This document shows, one piece after another, positions 1-11,480 of a DNA stretch of 64,000 bases. Position numbers and translations under genes: made by a program. The DNA lies in the NCBI RefSeq assembly GCF_021018895.1, contig NC_079368.1, positions 8,492,001 to 8,556,000 on the forward strand, read 5' to 3'. This DNA comes from Seriola aureovittata. Taxonomy: Eukaryota > Chordata > Actinopteri > Carangiformes > Carangidae. Below the pieces are notes generated by a model that saw nothing but the letters and a program-made list of their open reading frames with translations, made no database searches and had not been told where the DNA came from. The first letter of the stretch is position 1; each line of letters begins with the position of its first letter.

Positions 1-804
1 CATGCTTACTTCATGAATGCAGGGTTGCACTGTTTGTGTGGTAAAATTCACATCTTCTGTCAAAGCAATATACGCTTGTGTTAGTTCCAGACAAGCTGTA
101 AAAATGCAACCCGACAGAGAAATCCTATATATGGATTTATTTTTGAACAAAAGGCAAAAAGTTTTGCAGCTTCTTCACTCTCACGGGCTAAATTAGCCAC
201 TATACACATGGCATGTGCAATTAAGGATGGTGCACAGATTACATCACACTGAATTTCAGCGGTTGCCACAGTCCCAGAACATCTAATTACAGGGCCTTCA
301 CACAACAATTTTCAAGGTTCTCAGAGAATGCACAAAAACAGCATGAAGCAAGAGTGCAATTGTAATCCAGCAGGGCAGAGAAACACTTGCCAACTGCTTG
401 TTTGCACTTATCTCAGGCTTATACAAGGGAATAGTTAGCATGTCCTCTGGGTGAATTATATCATGGCCTCTACCATTCTCAGTGGATCCCAGCCAGGAGA
501 GGGAGAGGATGGAGTGAAATGTGAGAGGACAGCTGCTATCTACTGTTTTAACACAAATAATAATCTCCATACATCACCTAGATTATCGTAAACTGAATGC
601 ATGCAAGGGAGGGGAGATAGTAATGTCATACTAGCGGAGTACTTCTGTGTATCTCTCTGTCAAATCAAATTCAGACCCAAAAAAGATTCAAATCAAATCT
701 TAATGTTGTTTTTGTCAGTTGTACCTAAAGGATACAAACTGCCTTTTGGCCTATGCTGGTATGTATCATTATTCAAATGCTGCTAGGCCTCTAATGGATG
801 CAAA

Positions 805-1065
805 GATAACCACCATATTGGCCTCCCTCCACTGCCTGCCGGTGAACTTCTAAATCTATTCTAAGGTTTTGCTCATTACCTTCTACACAGTCAGTGGTCT
901 GCCTTCAGCTTATATTTCTGAACTTTCAACCCAGCATGTATACTGACAGACAGGGGTCAGTAGGTCAGTGCTGTTTTATCACTTCATTCTCAGAGCTCCC
1001 TTTAATTATTCTCTCATCCTTTTCTTGTGCTATTGTTATGTAACCTCGTTTAAAAAAAAAAAAAC
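805..1065 (+). mobile_element. LINE relic (L2/Rex1-type reverse transcriptase, C-terminal part)
   Basis: One frame around 806-940 reads SLHCLPVNF, a stop, IYSKVLLITF and then SGLPSAYISEL. This matches the order of conserved blocks in the C-terminal reverse transcriptase of L2/CR1-like retrotransposons (HWLPV, RI-x-FK-x-L, GLAPSYL). The frame is broken by an internal stop, so it is a dead fragment. An A-rich run at about 1051-1063 could be its tail. The exact clade cannot be fixed by eye. Confidence 0.6.
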
Positions 1066-3939
1066 GAAATAACAGGACTGGACTTTGTTCTTTAAGCTAA
1101 ATGCTATATGCTATCATTCTCGATGAATGTACAAAATTCGATGACGTTTTCTGGGCCAAAGTCTGACCAACAGACCGAGCCATAGAGCCATTCCACTAGC
1201 GTGGCAAATAAAAATTATTATGATATAACTAATCCTAATTCTAAGTCTGAGCAGGTGGATAGGCAGCATTTAGTGTTGCATTAACATCCTGATACAGTTT
1301 TATTCCCAATTTGAATTAAACTGTAATATTTTTTAGGCTAATCCTTCGTTATCATTGGGGTCACTCTGTCTCAGCTTGGTGTGGCTCTTTCCAATTTGTA
1401 TGAAATGAAGGGCCTCTGGGTTAAGAGGAGAATCTGCAGGCTCAGATAGTGCTTCAGAACGAGCTGTGGCAGGATGTGCTAACTGCCAGCGCTGCCCCTC
1501 CTGGCCTGGGTGACACCACTGAGCACCACAGGGCCAATGACTCACTATTGCCACACTGTCTATGTTGTGACTGGACAAATCTAATCCTCCCTCGTCATCA
1601 GCTATCACTGCCCCCTGAGCATGAGAGAAACAAAGCAGCATGAACACTGCAGGCTGCCAAAAACTGAGGACTGCAGGCTGCTGGACAGAAAGGGCAAGAC
1701 GACAGCATGCAAACATGTCTTTGCTTCACATGCAGTTGAAAAACAGGGGAAAATAAATATCAGGACAATGCTTGTTAGATCCTGGAAGTTAATGTGCGCA
1801 AGAGGACTTTTGTGCTCTGTGAGTTCACTCGAGGGAGTTCATTAAGTCGGAGCTACTCCTGCCAGACTAACTTGTACACTGATTGTACTCTGAGGTGGCC
1901 ATTACTTTCACACTGATTAGGAACCGGTGATTGTGTCAAGACTGATTGGGGACGCACACATTCACTGGCATTCCAATTACACCAAGTAACATCTAGCCAA
2001 TGGTCAAAGTGTACTTCAGGCTATTTACATTTGACTGAGTTGTAGTGAGTGAACAAATGATTATTCTGTAGAGGTATTTCTGTAAAGCATCAGCTTTAAA
2101 ATCAAAGCAGCGAAGTATCACAGTATTATACAATTGAAAGTAATCTTAACTCTCCTTCACCCAGGTTGGGCCAATTTGAAGTCTTACTCTGTATGTAATC
2201 AGTCCCAAGGTGTCCTCTTACTGACACAGACTAATATTGATGAAATACAACATATTGTCATGATATATATTAGGCTACATGTACAATAAAGCGTCCCTTA
2301 TACTGGACTTTTGAGGCCAATACGATACATACAATTTAACAATACTAACACTAAGTGAAGATCCTGGATAAATTTGACGATCAAAACTGCACTAATCAGT
2401 AGTTTTTATATGAATATCTAATCGAATGACTGTGTAATGAGAAAGTGGTCACTCGTGGTTACGAATTAACCAACTCTGTAGTTTCCCTCTGTTTTATTTC
2501 AGCGTCTGCAACTTCAACTCTTACCGCTCTCATCAGGAGGAAGTTGTTTTCCACCTACCCCAGCAGACAGACACATTTAGCAACTGGCTAATAAACAAAG
2601 AGGGGACTTTAACAACTAAACAGATATTTCCCTGAAGAGTTCAGTGAAGACAAAAACCAAAGATTGGACTTAAATTTGCTGTTGGTCACAACTCAAACTG
2701 AATGCTAATATTGCTTTGTGTCTGCTTGATGATTGGCAACTGTTAGCTACTGACTTTTTTTTTTTTAAGTGATCATATGTAAATGTTGCTGTGACGATTA
2801 ATAAACGTGGCTAAAAAAATCAGTGAATGCAAATTCAAAGAAATGTGATCATGCTATGTCCTGAGCAGGATATTTTACAGCTGAAAAGCTCTTAAGCGGA
2901 CAAACTATGCAACTGAGAAACAGTCTGTAAACTACCTCAAACACATCTTTGGCATTTCTCTACTGCAACTTATTATTCATTGCCCAACGAACTGTATACA
3001 CCAGGACCAATAAATCTGTAATAAGCCAATATCAGCTAATGTGCAGACTAGATTACTGCATTGCAGCGGTCCGTGTAAACTACATGATACAGAGCAGTAA
3101 CATTTTCTAAAATACAGCACAATGTGATGAGGACAATATGTAGTGTTCATGGATGAAATTACATTTGACAGAAACACACTTTCAGTAACTATATGCATTA
3201 GTTTTTTACTTTATAATAAAACCTTAACATCAGATGATTTGAAGTAATTTTCTTAATGGTGGCTGACATTGTACAAACCATATTCATATTACCACTGTGA
3301 TACTGCTTTGTTCTGTGTACGTATGTTTGTTGCTAATACTTTTCTATACATAAACATTATAATTAATATATCAATACATATTGATGTAGCAACTGTAAGT
3401 CACTGCTGCTGATAATGAAAACAAGAGGCAAGGAAATGTGAATTTTATCTGATGATTCCAACAGAAAAACATAGTCATTATTTTGAACAGAGACAAATGA
3501 GCTGAAATGTTAATTTGTAATGTCACGCTGAAGTAAAGCACCGAGCTGCTTCACTGACGATAAATATGTTGATTTCAGTCAGTGATTTGTTTGGGTTTTT
3601 TTTTTTTTTTATATCCAAAAGACTTTTATATTAGCCTAATGCTCTTTGTTACAAATTATAAAATGTGCTGTGTCAGAAGCACCTTTCCATTTACCATCAT
3701 TCATTTTTCATGCAGCTGTTCATTGGTTTGCTGTCACAGATGAGAGGGCACAACAAACTCCTCCGTCTTGTTCCAGCTCCGGCAGACAATAGTGATTTCT
3801 CAGAAACAGAATGGACTGCTTAAGGGATAAAACTAATATATTTAAAAATTAAAATTCAGTGGTAGCTTTAAGGCTGCTGCTCAGCATTCCACTGCATGAG
3901 CGCACCACTCTGAATCAGAAAGAGGTGCACGACTCTCAT

Positions 3940-4145
3940 TTTAACATAATCTCGACAATCAATCAGACACACCACAAAGAAGTCAATGGGCCTTGACAAT
4001 ATGTACCTGTCAGATCATTGCCTCTAATGCATTAGGCTCTGATGCCTCTGATAGACAGCGACAGCTCCGCACACAACCCAGTGCCCAACTCTCTCAGATG
4101 TAGTGACAGCCTTTTGTCCAGCCACCTGCCTGTGATTACTCAAAA
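3940..4145. promoter_or_regulatory. Possible conserved non-coding element
   Basis: This block is of mixed complexity, without simple repeats or TE-like features, and contains TALE-homeodomain-type CTGTCA and bHLH-type CAGCTG/CACCTG words. It resembles vertebrate enhancer-like elements in texture only. The call is a weak inference and needs a cross-species alignment. Confidence 0.2.
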
Positions 4146-5399
4146 TCAAAAATGCAAAACCGTTTGAAGTTATGGATTCATCTCTGCTGACGGGAAGGAA
4201 GCAAAACCCGGCTAAGGAACAGCATATAAGGAGCTATATCTGTGATACAAAGAGAGTTTTGTTTTTTTTTACTGTTATTTAACTGCTTTTAATTTTTAAT
4301 TTCTTGCAAAAGTATTCATGTTATTTCTGTCCTCACGTTTTTGCTTGCAGGCAAGACGCAACAGTTAGGAGGAAATAAAGTTCTTGAGTGTAACATAATG
4401 TTTGGGCAAGCTATACTTCATAAAAATCTAATACTGTGGGATGCTGCCTTAGCAGTATTTATTTCCAGAGAAAGTTCCCAGACTAATGACATTTTATTAA
4501 TGCACTGAGGTAATAAAAACATAATCCACTTTTTATTCTGCTGTTTTTTTTTTTTTCTTAATATCACATGATTCAATAGCTTTCACATTACAATGAACAG
4601 TGAAAATGTCTTTTCCTCCGCCTCTTTCATGCAGAATAAAAAATGTTCAGTGGTTATAAAAAGCAACAGAAAAAAATGCAGTAAAGAAATAGGTTACTGA
4701 ATTAAGCTATAAATACTTAAGGGTTTGTTTTTGTTTTTTTTTGAGGAACATTAGCTGCAGGAAATAAAGCATCATATCTCAACACTGTTAAAATGTCAGG
4801 GCAGCGTGTGTGGGAGAACTTGTGAGAGAGAGTTTCTTTGCAGCCCTAAAATCATAAGTTTACCTGAAATTGTTCAGTATAGTTACGGTGTAGTTGCATC
4901 AAAGGCCACAGAGAAAACTAAGCAAACAGACAGAAACATCAAGGGATATATGTTTAAGAGCTGAAACTATTCCTAATGAACTGAATCCCAGTGTTTCTTC
5001 TCTCTCCTGAGAGAGCAGAGTTTTCATGTCAGTTCTTGTGTTACAGAAATATTACATCATTTGGCATGAAGTATGCACTTGATCCTGCATTGTGTGACTA
5101 AGGGAGGTGGTCACTTGAAGAGGTAGTCATGTCAATCAAAGAACTGCTGCTGTGGCTTACTGAAGTTCAGAAAGCTGTCGAGACATTTTTTTCTTTTCAT
5201 TAGTATTCAAAGTAAGAGTTTCTTAATTCTACTGTAAAATGTCTCTGAAGAAACTTTGGTATGATCTGCTGAGTGACTTCTGAGTGACTGACTTTTAGCC
5301 ATGTATGCTCACGGCAGGGCTCTAGGGGTAGCAGCAGTCATTTGGCATTCATAATGCCCAGAGGGTGACTCCTCATGAGTTATGTGATCTGTCTGAGTG

Positions 5400-6425
5400 A
5401 AGTATCTGAACAGCTAATGGATGGATTGCCATGAAATGTGGTGCTGACATCCACAGTCGCAGGAGGATGAATCCTGTGATTTAGGCAATTCCCTAACTTT
5501 TCCACCAGTGCCACCATGAGGTTGACATTTCAACAAGTCCTCCCATGCATGCGTAACGGACCTCTGTTGTCATGTCAAGAAACACCGACTATACGGAGAG
5601 CGGCATACCGATTGTTGTCGTGGTTACTATAATAATGGCTTGGCTCATGGCTTGGTTAGGTTCAGGCACTAAAACTACTTGGTTAAGTTTAGGAAAAGAT
5701 CATGATTTGGGTTGAAATAAGTACTTACTCAACATTAGACAATCTTTGTTGTCATGGTTACATTAATAACAATGTGGTTAAATTTGAGTTAATTGGGTTT
5801 TGCTGACCCACCTATCCACCCCAACCACCTCCTGCTGCAGACTTTGTCACTCTTTATACTGCATCAGCACACTTTTCCCTTTGCTCCTGTCATAAGTACT
5901 ACAGCCTAACAACAAAACATCGCTATGGGTCATACTAACCTTCTGCACAAATGACAGAAGGACAGTCTCTGACATTTTTGGATTTGAGTGGAGTATCTAG
6001 ACAACTATTGAATGGAGTAGAATAACATATTTTAGCAGTGTTCCTGGTCCCCAGAGGATGAATCCTAATGACTTTTATGATCTTCTTCAGATGATGCCAC
6101 AAGTGGATCATAAGTTTTCACTTATCCAGTGAAATTAGCACAAACATTCACGGTGTCTCAAAGTCTATTGTGAAGACTGATATTTAATTTGGTATACACA
6201 TCCGTGGTGCCCAGACAATGAATTGTAAAAGTTTTTGCAGTCCCCTGACACTAAAACTAATGATGATGTCCCATCAGCCTCAGCGGTACTTTGTATTTAG
6301 TACTATTTAGTCAATGTTAGCATGTTAGTACCTGCTTAACATCAGAAGATAGTTTCATCATTGTGACCATGTTGGGCTGGGCCTAAGTACAACCTTACAA
6401 AGCTGCAAGTGTGGTTGTAGACTCA
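5400..6425. repeat. Cluster of decayed interspersed repeats
   Basis: Two repeat types alternate. At about 5400-5530 and again at 5990-6300 the text has the pattern 'attgaatgga...ccagaggatgaatcctaatgac', and two later segments repeat the phrase 'cagacaatgaat'. At about 5540-5800 lies a block with 'ttggttaggttcaggcact' followed by 'aagatcatgatttgggtt', a repeat I recall as abundant in percomorph genomes. No protein-coding remnant is visible and the family names are unknown to me. Confidence 0.55.
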
Positions 6426-6474
6426 TAGTCTTGTTTAAACTTTGCTCTACCTCAGAAGATTCTTACCTCCAGCA

Positions 6475-6860
6475 GGAAGTTATGTTTTCACCTGTGTCTG
6501 TTTATTTGTCAGCAGGATTACACAAAAAGTACAGAACTGATTTTCACCAAACGTGGTGGAGGGATGGAGCATGGACCAGGAAAGAACCCACTATATTTTG
6601 GTGCGAATCCAGATAAAGGGGTACATCCAGGAATTTTTTTTTTATCATTTTCTTTAAAATTGATAGGGCATGTTTCAACAGTTCCCTCAGTTTCTCAGGA
6701 AGTAATGTATGGATCCTGATCAGACATATTCATGGTGTAGAGATCTATGAGTTTTGTGCAATTTGGTGCTGATCCAGATAATAATCCGGGATCTGGTGGA
6801 AGAAAATGTTTGGCCTTGGCAGAGGTGTGTGCTCCACTGAGAGCCATTCTAGCTAAATTG
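6475..6860 (+). repeat. Interspersed repeat common in teleosts
   Basis: The segment carries the phrases 'ttttcaccaaacgtggtgga', 'attttggtgcgaatccagat' and, near its end, 'ttggcagaggtgtgtgctc'. I recognise this word order from a widespread vertebrate/teleost interspersed repeat. A second related piece (gtgcaatttggtgctgatcc, 6755-6775) suggests a nested or internally duplicated copy. No terminal repeats or ORF are evident. Confidence 0.5.
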
Positions 6861-9059
6861 AGCTCTAAATCTGATAATACTGAAATTGTCCATGCAGGCT
6901 GAGAATTAATTTCTTTACATGAAATTTGAAACAGTGTGCAGTCTGGTGTGAACTGGTGGTCTTGGGTATTTTCCCTCTGCTGCACCACATAACCGACGCA
7001 GACAACCTGGCTGCAAACCCCCCAACAAATTTATGAGGAGGAGGTCCTCTGTTCAGACACAACTATCCCCTGATGAAAGAACACACAAACACTGCATCAG
7101 CACGTTCGTCAATTATTACAATGACCCCCCCAACCCCACCCCCCCCCCCCCCCCACAGGCACCCACACACACATTCACAGCCCCTCCCTTTAAAGCTTTT
7201 ACGAAGATTTCCTTCATTCACCTTCCCTAATCATGAAATTTGATTAAATTGGTTGTGAGATCACGGCAGTTATAAAGGGCCTATTAACACAGGGCAGATG
7301 TGCTTTGTGGAAATATTATAGGACATTATACTGATGATATATGAATTTATGGGGGCAAAAAAACTCTTTTGACTCAGTGATTGGAAAGCTACAGTGTACG
7401 CCTCCCACACACACACTTTAAGTATAATGAGCATGAAAGAGCAGTACAAGGGATTTAGATGAGAGTCCACCTACTCAGTGTGTTTCATAAAACGGTCATT
7501 AAACAAACAAAGGTGCACAGTTTGACATACAAACATATAGCGTGAAACGTTTGTGATGGTTGGTAATTACACAGTAGAAAAGTTCAAACCTAGCGTGCGC
7601 CGCTGTGCCGCTGTGCCTCTACTCCTCTCTCCTGCCATGAAGAAAAAAACCACAGAAAACAGCCCGGGCCACGCCAAATTGGATTTGAGACAGGGGGAAA
7701 AAATCTGCCTCTTTTTATCAGTGTCCTCTGTCACAAATCTCAGAAGTGCACCACAGTGTGCTCAAAGCACAGCTGTAAAATAACCTTGATAAAAATACCA
7801 CCAAGCCAGGGATTTCCTCTGTTCTTTTCATGTTCTCTGATCCGTAAATAAACACCATAACTGAGTTAACATCAGCTCAGTGACATCACAGGTCTTCACC
7901 TAATGCAAGCTCACTTAGGACAGAGACTCATTTAAATCTTAACGACCATATGCTCCTGATGTAAGCATAATTGATGATGTCAAAGGTTTGAAGCAGAATT
8001 TAATATTAGGAGCTTCCTGGACTCAATTTTAAATCTTCCAGCGTAATAAAAAACTGTGACAGAGAGTAGTTACATTAAGTTGAAATGAAAATATCCGCTG
8101 GAGCGTTGATGAAGTCAGACCTCTCAGTTGAGTGGTGATCGTCTTTAATTCTACCAAAACAGTCCAGCTGATTAATTTTAATTAAACATTGTACAATCTA
8201 AACCAATGAGAAACAGACATATGACGGGGTGCGAGCAAACACAATCTACAACCAGTTTATGTAGCAAAGCACAAAGACAAACGCGATCAATCTTCATTAA
8301 TACTGTCGGCTTTCAATTGGAAGTTAACATCTTTTTGCATAAAACTCTGTGTTATTCCCTTGATGAGTCATATCTTCCTTTTCTAGTAAATTTCAAAAAG
8401 GCTGGCGTTTTCCGTGGAGTATGTCACCACTCTCTCTTATTTCTCGGTCCTTGCTTGCTCAAGGACATGAGTTGCAAGGCTTAAAGGACTGCCAGGGGCA
8501 AAAGAAGAGGAGCTGGATGTGTGCCACAGCACTGGGGCGCAGGACCACAGCGGTGGATCATTCTGAAGACAATTACTGATCAAAACTCTCCACTGAGAAA
8601 GAGCCGATAGTTTCCAAAAAAAAAAAAAACCCTCCAAGACAAGGCACATCCCTTGATGGGGATATAGACGCATGAGGACAGACACATGGCGGAGACAAGA
8701 GGCAGCATGGGCTGTGTGCTTAGTACTTAAAGATGTAGACTGAAGGCTATCCTTGCTTGATCCCCTTTTGGATCTTGTTAAGCTCAAGGATAAGATGAAG
8801 GGAGGGAAGATTGGATATTCCTCTCAGGAATCCAAGTGAGGTGTCACACTAGAACACACCTTGTGGCTTCAATTAATACAGAGGACAGATTTTTTGAAAT
8901 ATACGAAATAAGGCCAGTTCTCTGAAATCAGAAAAAAAGACCTGTAGTCCTTATCATCACTTTATCACAATGACATTTTATTCAGCAGATTTTTTTTTTT
9001 TTGGCAATATTTTAGTTGTGGTAACTCTCCGCCCTGAAAATATTTCTGCTTTTCTAACA

Positions 9060-9262
9060 AAAGATATAGTCACAGTGACACCAGAGAATCACGAGATTTC
9101 CCTCCCTAATTATGGCTTCATTATGCTGTGCAGGCATTTTTCAAGCATGGATCTGATCCTCTCATTTCCTGGAGTGTGTTATCAATTTTCATCACCATTC
9201 ACAGTGAGAGGCTGTGTCCTGCAGCTTTATGACACACAATGCTCAATTAGGATTATATTGTG
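9060..9262. promoter_or_regulatory. Possible conserved non-coding element
   Basis: This is a non-repetitive block with homeodomain-type words (CTAATTATGG, TCAATTAGGATTA) set in balanced sequence. No coding signature and no TE ends are visible. It is proposed only because its texture differs from the decayed DNA on both sides. Confidence 0.2.
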
Positions 9263-10018
9263 TATGGTTATACGGTGAAGGCCTTGGCATATGGCAAACA
9301 TCATTAACGTACACTTCAAGCCAGTGAGTCAGCACTCATGAGAGAGGTGCTGTCAAATATCCTCTGAGCCCCAACAAAGACGCATCATCAAGGTGTACGT
9401 GCACAATAGACGTGTGAGATGCAGTCTGAGAGTGTTTAGCTGCAACTTTCTGGAAAAGCATCACCGTTCATTCTATAGGGAATCAGTGAAGGTATTTCCT
9501 TTATTATGAACCATAACTGATAAATGATTGGCTGCAGGCTTTTCTATGAATAAAATCAGATGATGACACTTGGTCTCAGGGGGGGAAAAATACAAACAGG
9601 GTATGAAAAGTAAGGAATAAGAAATCTGTTTTTCATTGCATCTGATATTAAGTTGACTATTTGCAGCTGCACATCTCAACAGATGGGTTTTGTTTTTTAA
9701 CTTAAAGGTAACGGTTTCCTCTGTTTGATGAGAAACAAAGATAAAGGTATTATCTGGAGAAAATATTCACAATACTGGGCAGGATACATTTTCCAAACAG
9801 CATTTTAGGATTAAACCCTTTTCCCACAAGATAGAAGGGATTCATTAGACAGACCACCAGCTGCACTCAGATCCGTATATTCTGGCTGCAGGGCAGCCAA
9901 AGTTAATGCTGCTCTCCTCCAAGAGCCATTAAATGATAGATGCAATATCATGTGCACTGAAACTGAATATTACATTGTCATTATTATAACAAGAACTCAG
10001 ATGGACAGGAAAAAGTTT

Positions 10019-10021
<3 letters not shown>

Positions 10022-10054
<33 letters not shown>
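10022..10054. repeat. (TA)n microsatellite
   Basis: This is an uninterrupted TA dinucleotide run of about 33 bp in otherwise unremarkable sequence. Confidence 0.95.
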
Positions 10055-10055
<1 letters not shown>

Positions 10056-10638
10056 CATGATGAGACATTGTTACTGTCATGTTGTGATTTGAGCTGTGAA
10101 GATCTTGCACCACTGCAGGCCTCTGTAACTTCTCCCATAAAATAATTATGGGCTTTTGAGATGAATTTTGATATAATAATCTGACAAGCCACGACGTAAT
10201 GAAGCCCCAAAGCCCCTGTTGCACAGGAGAATCCCTGTCATGTTCAAATATTCATGAGATAAATGTTATCTAAGGCCAGAGTCGCTCTGGGATATGTTGT
10301 ACAGGTGCAGTGGATTCTTCATAATACAAAATATACAAGAGAACAGGTATGAACTCTAATTATTGTCAGGGAGTAAAAGTGAATGAGATGTGTGCAGTAT
10401 AATACTGTAGGGCACATCAATTCAGACTGTAGCACACTGACACCCTCACATAGCAGTGACTCACAGGATGTTACTGCCCTGCCTCCCCTCTTTCTCAAGT
10501 GAGGCTACAGTTGCTACTGCGAAATGTCTGGCTCCACATTGTTTGTTTAAAAAAAAAAAGCAAAGAAAAAAAAACACATATTATTAGTTAAGAGTGGACT
10601 AGAAGACACATAGGCAAATAGGCGGAAATTGTGCTTAC

Positions 10639-10684
10639 CTCCCAAAAGTAACAGCGCCGACTGAAGCGCAAGGATATGCAACAT
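10639..10684 (-). CDS. Probable first coding exon of an unidentified secreted or membrane protein (partial)
   Basis: On the minus strand an ATG in good context (AAAGAAACATGT) opens 15 codons reading MLHILALQSALLLLG. They end in phase 1 at a clean donor (GGGAG|GTAAGC). The peptide is a typical signal-sequence core, and a phase-1 break after the signal peptide is the usual design for extracellular proteins. No continuation is visible between this donor and the left edge, so the next exon would be more than 10 kb away and outside the window. The N-terminus recalls that of netrin-G2 (MLHLLALF...), but the exon is too short to assign, and I am not confident that netrin-G genes have such a short first coding exon. 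Confidence 0.45.
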
Positions 10685-11480
10685 GTTTCTTTGAGCCGTT
10701 AGGAAAACAAGAATCCCCCCAAAAATGTGTATGGAAGCCGAAATGGCTTAATTCAAAGAAAGAATCCTACTTTCGCCATCGTTAGTAAAAAAAAAAAATG
10801 AAAACGCATCTAGTCATCTTTTTCAGGTAAAAAAAAATGTCATGTCTCATCCAGTCATAGGCAAATGCTAAAAAAAATTGTACAATAGTTTTTCTTTTGA
10901 AAACCTTTTCAGTCGTGTCTTATCAACTTGTTTTTGTCCGGAAAATTCAAAAATTTCAGAGAAGGAACTTGCGCGCAGCTTCGCATCACTCTTTGAGGCA
11001 TCTTTGGAGGAGAAAACACTTAGATGGCTGCAGGTAAAACCACAATGAAACCACAGTGTTGCTGTGCATTTTCACAATGATTCTCTTTCAGTTCCACAGC
11101 AGTTTTATCCAAAAGCAACCAAACTGAAAATGTATTCAATCCCCCCCTGTCTTCCCCCTCAGTTGCTCAGTTTGTCTGCTCTGTATCCTCCACATCACCA
11201 GGTTCCTCAATAAGTTGCCTGCTGTGCGCCGCGTACAGTCCAACAATTTGGAACGAATGGAAGCAGTTCCCGCCCGACATCATCTATGGTGAAATGTATA
11301 AAAGTAGACAACTTCAAGACGCAACGTATTGGTCTGCATACATCCACACCTTAGGCTACCTTAAGGTTTTTGTGAAGTCCTGGCTGAGCGCAACTCCAGC
11401 AGCACTCAGCGGCCACGGCAGAGCGCACAGAGCTCTGCTCCCGGAGCCGAATGTTCCGCTGTCACTTCTAATAAGACTTC
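10685..11480 (-). promoter_or_regulatory. Putative 5' UTR and promoter of the minus-strand signal-peptide gene
   Basis: Upstream of the ATG at 10684 the minus strand has A/T-rich leader-like sequence. It then becomes GC- and CpG-richer (about 11210-11480 and on to 11700, with words such as GCCGCGTAC and CCGCCCGAC). A TATAAAA at 11297-11303 reads on the plus strand and so does not fit a minus-strand start. The leader contains a short upstream ORF at 10753-10779, MAKVGFFL then stop, whose ATG sits in strong context (ACGATGG). Confidence 0.35.

Larger units (their letters stand above)
1..10638. other. Non-coding interval (intergenic or long intron)
   Basis: No open frame here has splice sites plus family-like protein sequence. 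The stretch is AT-rich and holds decayed repeats (listed separately), homopolymer runs (A/T runs near 1051, 3598, 4543 and 8618; a C run near 7139-7155) and a few evenly composed blocks that may be conserved non-coding elements. If the signal-peptide exon at 10639-10684 is real, this whole stretch would be the first intron of that minus-strand gene. Confidence 0.6.
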
